Positions 57,258 through 64,000 of a stretch of 64,000 nt of DNA are shown here, piece by piece. How positions within the stretch are numbered: the first letter of the stretch is position 1; each line of letters begins with the position of its first letter. A program made the position numbers and the translations under genes. A model generated the notes under the pieces. It was given only the letters and a program-made list of their open reading frames with translations, was not told the DNA's origin and searched no databases. This DNA comes from an uncultured Clostridia bacterium (GTDB taxonomy: Bacteria > Bacillota > Clostridia > Peptostreptococcales > Anaerovoracaceae): the NCBI GenBank assembly GCA_938045615.1, contig CALIBC010000007.1, positions 12,036-76,035 of the forward strand, written 5' to 3'.

Positions 57258-60200
57258 TTATTTGTAACCCTTCAAATCCGGATAAACCCCCATTTCATCG
57301 ACAAATCTTTTGATAAAACTTTCCTTTAAATAGTCCGCTCTTTCAATTCTGCCCGTCTTTTTGCAAAAGTCAATGAACATCCCATACATTTTTTCATTAA
57401 GAGGATCCAGCATCAACCCCTTATTGACCATAACTTCAAATTCTTCAAAGGAATCCCTTTCAATACAGAGTTCCAACAATTTATACAGACTTTCAAAGAA
57501 GATCGAGGAATAGTATTCGCGAAGCACTATAATCGAATCATCAAATTCCTGACCGTCAAGCAACTCTCCGTCGTATAACTCACAGATTTGCCTCAGGCTT
57601 GATGAGTTTTTATCATATGATTTTTCCCGGTCATCCATGCCTTTATAAAGCGATTCCATACTGTCAATATCTCTGAAGATCCTTATATCGTCTTTTATGC
57701 GGAAGCCTTCTTTACGCTCAATTATAAAACCTTTATCACTTTCAAGACCGACTCCGTTCTGTGTAAGCGTTTTTCTCATCTCATACAGAGCCACCCTTAA
57801 AGAAGTATTTGCAGCCTTGGGTCCGGATTCCGGCCAGAATATAGATGCCAGTTTTTCTCTGCTGATATATTTATCTTTGCCGAAAATCAAAATATACTTC
57901 AGTATTCCGCTCACCTTACGTGTTTTAAAATCTTTTTCGACAACATAGTCATCATCAATTTTTATGGAAAAATCACCCAAAAGTTTTATATGTACTTCAA
58001 GACCATGGTCATTTGAAATATTCGGGGATTCAGCCATCTCATCCGAGCGGGTTTTATCCGGAGCATCCGAAGCGCCGTCCCGCATACCGAGCATCTTTTT
58101 CACGGCGATTTCCGCTGTTTTATCTGCTTCTCTCCAATATACATATCCATACTTTGAAGAAAGTTTATCCCACTCGCGGGCGTATTTTAGCGCCTTATCA
58201 TTATGCCCCCAAAGCTCATGCAAACACGATAATTGCATATATAAGCCTGCAACACTTTGAAGAGATTTCTTTTTCTGACATGATCTAAGAGCGTCCAAAA
58301 AATATGATTCGGCATTTTCAAAATTACCGCGGCGCCGTTCCATTACCCCGACAACACATTCACCGAACTCGACGAGTCCATGCCCCGGATTCTCTGCTCT
58401 TATTGTTTTCAACGCCGCTTCCGCTTTTCTTATTTCATCTTCCCTTATTTCATTTCCCCTTATTTCATGGGCGCAGGGCTTCCGGTCATTCCACAGAAAA
58501 TGTAACAGCCGGCTTTCAAGAACAAGCAAATCGCCTTTATATGCCTTAAAAGAGTCAATGGAGTTGTCCATGCTTTCTATCGCATCGGGTACATTCCCGC
58601 TTCTGTACTTTTCAAAAGCCGTAATAAAATGTCCGTACCCTTCTGAAAACTGCGAACTGTATTTTTCGCCCAAGGTAAAAAATTCATCGGCAAAATTCTG
58701 CATACACTCTTTATCCATTCTTAGAAATGTAACATTGCAGCAAGAAACAAGTCCTATGATTCTCCACTGGTCATTGCTTTTGAAAACCGGATGGTTCAGT
58801 ATCCGGTTCATATTTGCGTAAGCATCTTTAAGAAAACCTCTCCTGTAATAATATATGCCTCTTATCATCAGGTAGCTGAAATTCCACATGCCGTCTTCAA
58901 TGGACACCTTGTCCAGGATGCGTGTAAAAATCCCTGCGCACACCAACTTGTCCGTGCCGGTAAGGGCTATAAATATACTTATTAACAACTTTATTAAAAC
59001 TTTTTTACCTGCAAAAAACAAAGGGAATTTCGGGAATTTCCTTGAAGCCCTGTTCATGGCGACAAAATTATTGTTCTGATATGACATTACCAGGATCATG
59101 CCGAATGTATTCATCAAAAAAGAAAAATCCTTGATTCTTTTAAACCCGTCTATGGCGGATAAAAAAGCTTCGGCGCTTTCTTCTTTATTTACGTTGACCT
59201 TTGTCATACCCTCAAACAAAAGCAAATAAGGATCCCGGCGACGTTCATCTGCGGAAAATTCGCTTATCATATAAAACATTTCTTCGGGATTGCCGTTTTT
59301 GAACAAAACTTCGCTGAGTCTTTTAATGATACCAAGGGCTTTTTCTTTATCTTCCGCCAGCAAAAAATATCGAATGGCGAGTTTCGGATTGACCGCATCA
59401 TAATATTCAGCCACTTTTCTAAAAAATGCAATTCTCTCTTCTTTCTCAGTAAAAGCGTAAAAATACTCTTCAAGTGCATCCTTAAACAAGGAATGAAAAC
59501 GATATCCCGTAGGATGTGAATTGACCTTCTGTATATACAAGTTGCTGTTTTCGATCCACCGAATAAAATCTTCCACATGATCCAAATTAAAAATACTTTT
59601 TAATTCCGCGGCGGAGAATTCTTCAAAGGTGGAGAGCCTGACTAAAACATACTTTTTATCTTCATCTATCTCTTCCAAAAATCTATTTAAAAAAGTTTTA
59701 AAAAATGACTTTCCTTTTTTCAGATCCGGAAAATCATCATCTCCCTCAGTTAAAAGACCTATACCGTGACACACCATGGAAATTCCGGCGATCCAGCCTT
59801 CGGTAACTTCAAATATCAGTTCCATCTGCCTTTTGCTGAGATTCACTCCGTATTCCGTTCTGATCAGTTCCTCCATCTCTTCTTTTGAGAACAGCATTTC
59901 CGAGGCGTTGATCTGCACGGCATCTCCTCTGAGGAACAATTTGTCACCGATGATTCCCGTTTCTGTTCTTGATGTAACCACAATGGAAAAGCACTCCGGT
60001 AAATTCATTGCCAAATACCGTACAGTATCTGCAACCGCAAGGTTGTTTTTTACGTTATGGAAGTCATCCAATACAAGATATATCTTTTTTTTGAACTCTC
60101 CGAACACCATAAAGGCATCCTGAACTATTTGCGCATTCAGCAGAACATAGTCCTCGTCAATGTTCTGAAGACCTTTCAGCATATCAATGCAGCTCACTCC

Positions 60201-60476
60201 TTTGATCTTCTCCCCGGAGAATAATGTTTCCATCAAGTGAGAATAAAAAACAGGTAAAAAACAATCTTCCTTATCCAGCCTGTACCATTTTACATTCTGA
60301 CGATATTTTTCGAGACACATCAAAACCGCTGTGGTCTTGCCGAAGCCTGCCGGAGCCGTAAGAGTGGAAATTCTGTTTTCCGTGATCTTCATATTTTTTA
60401 TGCGGTCACAAAAAAGACTACGTACCGGTAAATCCGGTATTATCAGTTTCGACCGTATAAACGGTATATTATTCAT
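57258..60476 (-). CDS. Large ATPase-TPR-BTAD (SARP/MalT-like) transcriptional regulator
   Basis: The 1072-residue cytosolic protein combines three parts. Residues 1-330 form an NB-ARC/MalT-type STAND ATPase: P-loop APAGFGKTT near 41-49, Walker B IYLVLDDFH near 132-140, sensor-like VVTSRTE. Residues 340-800 are helical repeats, probably TPR-like. The C-terminal 230 residues hold an OmpR-like winged helix (VHIKLLGDFSIKIDDD; SLRVALYEMRKTL) and a BTAD domain (ELYDGELLDGQEFDD; EMYGMFIDFCKKTG). Such proteins switch on their target genes after binding a small molecule or nucleotide. The gene is followed by the FN3/LRR gene and preceded by the giant surface-protein gene, both on the same strand. Confidence 0.88.
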   Translation of the reverse strand: MNNIPFIRSKLIIPDLPVRSLFCDRIKNMKITENRISTLTAPAGFGKTTAVLMCLEKYRQNVKWYRLDKEDCFLPVFYSHLMETLFSGEKIKGVSCIDMLKGLQNIDEDYVLLNAQIVQDAFMVFGEFKKKIYLVLDDFHNVKNNLAVADTVRYLAMNLPECFSIVVTSRTETGIIGDKLFLRGDAVQINASEMLFSKEEMEELIRTEYGVNLSKRQMELIFEVTEGWIAGISMVCHGIGLLTEGDDDFPDLKKGKSFFKTFLNRFLEEIDEDKKYVLVRLSTFEEFSAAELKSIFNLDHVEDFIRWIENSNLYIQKVNSHPTGYRFHSLFKDALEEYFYAFTEKEERIAFFRKVAEYYDAVNPKLAIRYFLLAEDKEKALGIIKRLSEVLFKNGNPEEMFYMISEFSADERRRDPYLLLFEGMTKVNVNKEESAEAFLSAIDGFKRIKDFSFLMNTFGMILVMSYQNNNFVAMNRASRKFPKFPLFFAGKKVLIKLLISIFIALTGTDKLVCAGIFTRILDKVSIEDGMWNFSYLMIRGIYYYRRGFLKDAYANMNRILNHPVFKSNDQWRIIGLVSCCNVTFLRMDKECMQNFADEFFTLGEKYSSQFSEGYGHFITAFEKYRSGNVPDAIESMDNSIDSFKAYKGDLLVLESRLLHFLWNDRKPCAHEIRGNEIREDEIRKAEAALKTIRAENPGHGLVEFGECVVGVMERRRGNFENAESYFLDALRSCQKKKSLQSVAGLYMQLSCLHELWGHNDKALKYAREWDKLSSKYGYVYWREADKTAEIAVKKMLGMRDGASDAPDKTRSDEMAESPNISNDHGLEVHIKLLGDFSIKIDDDYVVEKDFKTRKVSGILKYILIFGKDKYISREKLASIFWPESGPKAANTSLRVALYEMRKTLTQNGVGLESDKGFIIERKEGFRIKDDIRIFRDIDSMESLYKGMDDREKSYDKNSSSLRQICELYDGELLDGQEFDDSIIVLREYYSSIFFESLYKLLELCIERDSFEEFEVMVNKGLMLDPLNEKMYGMFIDFCKKTGRIERADYLKESFIKRFVDEMGVYPDLKGYK

Positions 60477-60719
60477 AAAATCATTTTACCTGTTCCGATG
60501 CTACATGGCTGCAAATCTGAATTATTACTGTCTTATTCTTCATACTATTATTACACAGTAGCTGCTTAAAGTCAATAACAAGAGAGGGGTATCGACAGTG
60601 CCGATACCCCCCTCTTGTCAGTAGAAAGATTGGTAATTGGTAATATAAAAATTATATCTTGTTGGCTAATCATCCTCGGCTGTAATCACAGCCGATCAGT
60701 TTTTTTCAGCCGTTTAAGG
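60477..60719 (-). other. Gap between the giant gene and the regulator gene
   Basis: It contains the strong hairpin at 60578-60618 and an AT-rich stretch of about 100 bp before the regulator ATG, with no clear promoter box. TTTAACG heptamers are absent here. Confidence 0.7.
60578..60618 (-). terminator. Terminator of the giant surface-protein gene
   Basis: ACAAGAG, GGGGTATCG and their complements form a stem of about 17 bp with a 7-nt loop. The minus-strand tail is TTATTGACTTT, weakly T-rich, so the hairpin may leak into the regulator gene. Confidence 0.65.
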
Positions 60720-63700
60720 CTATTTTGCTCTTCTTGCTTTCTTGGCTTTCTTCTTAGGCTGAATCTTCACAAGTCCGAAGTACATCTTCTTAAGGTTGCC
60801 CTTGGTGTTGAAGTATACTTTCTTCTCCTTCTTGTCGAATCTTGCCTTGTACAGTCCTCCCTTCTTCAGGAGCCTGAATGCCTTCTTGGCTTTTCTGCCT
60901 TTTGCTTTCTTAACCTTCTTTCCGAGCAGTTTCATCATCTTGAACTTGGTCTTTGCTTTTACCTTGCCCACAGATGCGATTCCGACATTATTCAGTTTCT
61001 TCATCTGCGTGCCCGATATCACCATGTTCAGCATGTATACCTTACCCTTGAAGATCTTCTTCCTGAGTTTCTTGGATCTGATGAACTTCTTGCTCTTTGT
61101 CGCTACCTTGAAGTACGTCTTAAGGTTATTTGCCTTGTACATACTCTTGAACTCTTCCGGCGTCACCTTGATGGTGATGTTCTTTACGGTAAGTTGCATG
61201 TAGCTGTACTTGCCTTCCGCCATGCCTTTTTGCTGATCCGCCGTCAGGTTGATAGTCTTTGAACTCTTGATGATCAAAGGCATCTTCTGTGCGGTAGGCT
61301 CATTAGGTGTCGCAGGCGTTACAGGTTTTGCAGGTGCTACAGGTTTCGGTTGTTCAGGCTTCTTGTCGTCAGGTTTTACCGCATGTACTTCCTCATATCC
61401 GGCTACAAAAGTGGTGTTTTCTACAAACTTGCCCTTAAGGTCTTTGTCCCACCCGGTGAATTTGTATCCGGCCGCAGGTTTAACCATAGGTGCTTCGGAA
61501 CTGAGATCCACTTCCACATCCTTCTTAATCTGGAACACAGTGTTACCTTCCAGTTCTCCATGCGCCCCCTTGTCAAATGTAACCTTCACATATCCAGGTT
61601 TTACAGGGTCGACAGGATCCGACGGTATGATGTTTTCATCGTCCCTAAAGCTTGCGACAAATGCGATGTCATTTTCAATCGAAAGTGCTTTTACGGCATC
61701 TTTTCCATATCCCGCTCCTTTTCCGTCGATCTTCCATCCCATAAACGTCTTGCCCGCAATAGCAGGATCTTCAGGTACATTCATCACCCTATTGCCCTTG
61801 TCCACCTTTTCAAGAGCCTTGATGACACCATCCACTTCAAAGCTTACAATAAACTTCCCGGCTTCTTCTTTTTCATACATTGCGACAAATCTTGTGTCTT
61901 CCGTTATCTTAAGTTTCCTCAGCGCTTTCTCAAGGTAGATGTCACCGCTTCCATCTTTCTGCCATCCTATGAACCTGTATCCGCTCTTTTCAGGCAACTT
62001 TGACGGTACTTCATCAGGACTTCCATTGTCATTGAGATACTCTATCCCGACTAACTTTCCGTCAGCCTCATACATAACCTTGTGCTGCATTGTCGCCTCG
62101 TATGTTGCCGTTACAGTAGTGTCTGTATTTACGTTAAGCGCCTTTATATCAGGATCCCACTCTTTGAACATGTACCCTTGCTTTCCGATCGCCGTAGGCG
62201 CCTTTGAATTAAGATTAACATCCGTGTTCTTCTTAACAAAGAATACGCTATTTCCTACAAGGCTCTTACCGTCAGCGCCTTTATCAAAGGTTACTTTTAC
62301 GTATCCTGCAGGTATCGGATCATCCGGATTTTCAGGCACTATCACGTTGTTGTGTTTGATAAACAACGCCATTATTTTGGTGTCTTCATTGAACCTGCCT
62401 GTCAATGCCTTGTCCCATTTATCGAATGTGTAATCATCATCGGCAACTACCGTAGGTGGCGTAAGCGTCACATCTGTGTTCTTCTTTACATAGAACTTGC
62501 TTGTTCCTTCAAACGACTTGCCGTGCTTACCCTTATCAAAAGTTACGGTCACGTAATCTTCTGAAGGTGGATTATCATCATCCGCAGGTTCTACATCCTT
62601 AAGAGTTTCATACTTAGCAACTATTACGGTATCCTTGTCATACTTTCTCGCAACATTACTGTCCCAGTCAGATCCATCGGTTTCCCAGCCTGTGAACTTA
62701 AGCCCCTTGTTTGCCTTTACCTTAGGTGCAACAAGTTCAACATCCTTGTCAGGATTTACGTAGAAACGTTTGGTATTATCCGTAGTCCCCTTACCGTCAA
62801 GATCAAAGGTTACTGTCTTGTATCCTGCAGGCTTAGCTTGATCTCCCGGAACCACATCAGCCAGTTCATCATATGTCGCTGTGATAGTCGTATCTTCCGT
62901 AAACATGGCCTTGATCTGTTTATCCCAGTCTTTAAACCTGTATCCCGGTTTTTCGTTAACCTTAGGTGGTGTAAGTTCAACTATCTTCTTAGGATTTACA
63001 AAGTAACTCGTCTTATCCGTAGTGGTTGCCTTTCCGTCAAGGTTAAATGTTACCGTTATGTATCCTTCAGGCTTCTCCTCATCGGTAGAAACAAAGTCAG
63101 GTTTCTCGCTGTACTGCGCCTTTATGGTCGTATCTTCCGTAAATGTGTCTTCACACTTTTTATCCCAACCCGTGAAATCAAATCCCGTATTAGGTTTTAC
63201 GGAAGGCGGCGTAAGCTTAACCTTCTTTTCAGGGTTTACATAGTACGTAAGCTTATCTAAATCAAGAGTAGTTCCCTTTCCGTCAAGATCAAAGGTTACC
63301 GTGCTGTATCCGTCAGGTTTTGCTTCTGTTCCCGGCACAACGCTAGGAAGGTCACTGTACGTTGCCCTGATCGTTGTGTCTTCCGTATACTTCCTTACAG
63401 TTTCTGAATCCCAGATCCCTTCACCTATCTTCCAGCCTGTGTGTTTGTACCCCGTCTTTGCCTTTACCTCAGGTTCGGTAAGCGTAACATCTTTATCAGG
63501 ATTTACGTAGTATACGGTCTTGCCTTCAGTGGTTCCCTTGCCGACAAGGTCAAAGGTCACCGTGCTATATCCGTCAGGCTTGTCTCCGTCTTCAGGCGTA
63601 ACTACATCCGGAACATCTTCATATGTCGCCTTTATCGTCGTATCAACGCTGAATGTTCCTTTAAGAGGCTTATCCCAGCCTGTGTGTCTGAGTCCGGTGT

Positions 63701-64000
63701 TTGCAACAACATGCGGAGCTTCAAAAGTAACCTCTATGTCTTTTTTAACATGGCACGTTTTAAGATCGGTTGTCGTTCCTTTGCCGTCAAGGTCAAATGT
63801 TATCGTAACATACCCTTCAGGCTTCTCCTGATCTCCCGGAACCACGTTTTCAAGCTTCTCATATACGGCATATACCGTCCAGTCGCCCGATACTATCGAG
63901 TCCTTATTGAAATCAGGCGCTGTTGCGGATGCGCTCTTTGCCCAGCCTTTGAATCTGTATCCGGACTTTGTAGGCTTTGTCTTAGGGAAGGCATCCGCAA
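60720..64000 (-). CDS. Giant secreted repeat protein (3' part; continues past the right edge)
   Basis: The window holds 1092 C-terminal residues; the gene starts beyond 64000. An eight- to nine-fold repeat of about 80 residues dominates: each unit opens with PxGYxTVTFDLDGKGTT and ends with GWD-containing and EDTTIxATY sequence. This is the Listeria-Bacteroides/InlB B-repeat family (Flg_new), a beta-grasp-like surface module. Two shorter units (HKVMYEADGKL; KFIVSFEVDGV) lie before the last one. A Pro-rich linker (KPEQPKPVAPAKPVTPATP) leads to a C-terminal domain of about 190 residues very rich in Lys, ending KKKAKKARRAK. No LPXTG sortase site or transmembrane anchor is visible. A GTG at 63845 is internal, not the start. 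Confidence 0.88.
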   Translation of the reverse strand, partial: ADAFPKTKPTKSGYRFKGWAKSASATAPDFNKDSIVSGDWTVYAVYEKLENVVPGDQEKPEGYVTITFDLDGKGTTTDLKTCHVKKDIEVTFEAPHVVANTGLRHTGWDKPLKGTFSVDTTIKATYEDVPDVVTPEDGDKPDGYSTVTFDLVGKGTTEGKTVYYVNPDKDVTLTEPEVKAKTGYKHTGWKIGEGIWDSETVRKYTEDTTIRATYSDLPSVVPGTEAKPDGYSTVTFDLDGKGTTLDLDKLTYYVNPEKKVKLTPPSVKPNTGFDFTGWDKKCEDTFTEDTTIKAQYSEKPDFVSTDEEKPEGYITVTFNLDGKATTTDKTSYFVNPKKIVELTPPKVNEKPGYRFKDWDKQIKAMFTEDTTITATYDELADVVPGDQAKPAGYKTVTFDLDGKGTTDNTKRFYVNPDKDVELVAPKVKANKGLKFTGWETDGSDWDSNVARKYDKDTVIVAKYETLKDVEPADDDNPPSEDYVTVTFDKGKHGKSFEGTSKFYVKKNTDVTLTPPTVVADDDYTFDKWDKALTGRFNEDTKIMALFIKHNNVIVPENPDDPIPAGYVKVTFDKGADGKSLVGNSVFFVKKNTDVNLNSKAPTAIGKQGYMFKEWDPDIKALNVNTDTTVTATYEATMQHKVMYEADGKLVGIEYLNDNGSPDEVPSKLPEKSGYRFIGWQKDGSGDIYLEKALRKLKITEDTRFVAMYEKEEAGKFIVSFEVDGVIKALEKVDKGNRVMNVPEDPAIAGKTFMGWKIDGKGAGYGKDAVKALSIENDIAFVASFRDDENIIPSDPVDPVKPGYVKVTFDKGAHGELEGNTVFQIKKDVEVDLSSEAPMVKPAAGYKFTGWDKDLKGKFVENTTFVAGYEEVHAVKPDDKKPEQPKPVAPAKPVTPATPNEPTAQKMPLIIKSSKTINLTADQQKGMAEGKYSYMQLTVKNITIKVTPEEFKSMYKANNLKTYFKVATKSKKFIRSKKLRKKIFKGKVYMLNMVISGTQMKKLNNVGIASVGKVKAKTKFKMMKLLGKKVKKAKGRKAKKAFRLLKKGGLYKARFDKKEKKVYFNTKGNLKKMYFGLVKIQPKKKAKKARRAK
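63846..64000 (-). repeat. Upstream repeat unit cut by the window edge
   Basis: The last 51 codons before the edge read in the same frame as the main repeats (KPTKSGYRFKGWAKSAS, then TVYAVYEKLENV). This shows the reading frame continues, so the shorter reading from 63845 is only part of the gene. Confidence 0.85.

Noticed and set aside
60720..63845. GTG at 63845 as the start of the giant protein
   Set aside because: The frame continues open to the window edge with the same type of repeat, and there is no ribosome site at this GTG.

Overview
The window is a densely packed chromosome segment from a low-to-middle GC Gram-positive anaerobe of the class Clostridia. The evidence is AGGAGG-type ribosome sites, a Rex repressor beside an 8-cysteine ferredoxin, a lipoteichoic-acid-synthase family enzyme, a TagO-type transferase, a YitT protein, a Bce-type peptide-sensing module and the Firmicute gene orders ffs-dnaX-ybaB-recR and rimP-nusA-ylxR-ylxQ-infB-rbfA. 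An oral or gut member of the Eubacteriales (Mogibacterium or Family XIII-like) would fit, but that is inference. Nearly all genes lie on the minus strand. Only six plus-strand genes are convincing: an NSS transporter, a ferredoxin, a TraX-like protein, a queuosine-precursor transporter, a flavin-binding protein and nothing comparable elsewhere except the short coupled ORF discussed below. No tRNA, rRNA, insertion sequence, prophage or CRISPR array was seen.

Layout. 1-5.2 kb: 5' part of a typA-like GTPase, pncB, uvrA. 5.2-11.9 kb: uvrB, a large LTA-synthase-like membrane enzyme, folD and a YitT protein. 12.1-13.6 kb: NSS sodium symporter with a consensus promoter and terminator. 13.6-16.7 kb: recR, ybaB, dnaX and the SRP RNA. 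16.8-19.7 kb: nitrilase-family amidase, a P-loop/Asp23-like fusion protein, ferredoxin, rex, acpP. 19.9-28.3 kb: TraX-like protein, ABC-F ATPase, the tRNA t6A genes tsaD/rimI/tsaB/tsaE, an ECF S-component, a Sapep dipeptidase and an Nfu protein. 28.5-41.1 kb: queuosine-precursor transporter, then the translation and RNA block (pnp, rpsO, ribF, truB, nrnA, rbfA, infB, ylxQ, ylxR, nusA, rimP). 41.1-46.8 kb: ABC ATPase with two FtsX-type permeases overlapping a tagO-like gene, dCMP deaminase, truA. 46.9-54.1 kb: flavin-binding protein, complete Bce-type module (regulator, kinase, ATPase, permease), VanZ protein, prepilin-type peptidase. 54.1-64 kb is accessory: two adjacent unknown small genes, a gene-poor stretch carrying a scar of a second sensor kinase, a secreted FN3/leucine-rich-type protein, a 1072-residue ATPase/TPR/BTAD transcription regulator, and the 3' part of a giant repeat surface protein that runs off the right edge.

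How the parts work together. The core of the window makes and regulates the translation machinery (initiation factor, ribosome maturation, pseudouridine and t6A tRNA modification, RNA decay). The accessory right end looks like a surface-protein module: the BTAD regulator gene lies between two exported proteins, and the smaller exported gene is preceded by two TTTAACG heptamers exactly 11 bp apart, 7 bp upstream of a -10 box, which is the layout of a SARP-family operator. That is the best candidate here for an undescribed regulatory system.

Other notable signals are a pnp ribosome site displayed in the loop of a 9-bp hairpin, a perfect 12-bp hairpin in the rimP leader, a 7-codon ORF whose stop overlaps the dipeptidase start, and an unusual number of short tandem duplications (15-32 bp) between genes and inside truA.
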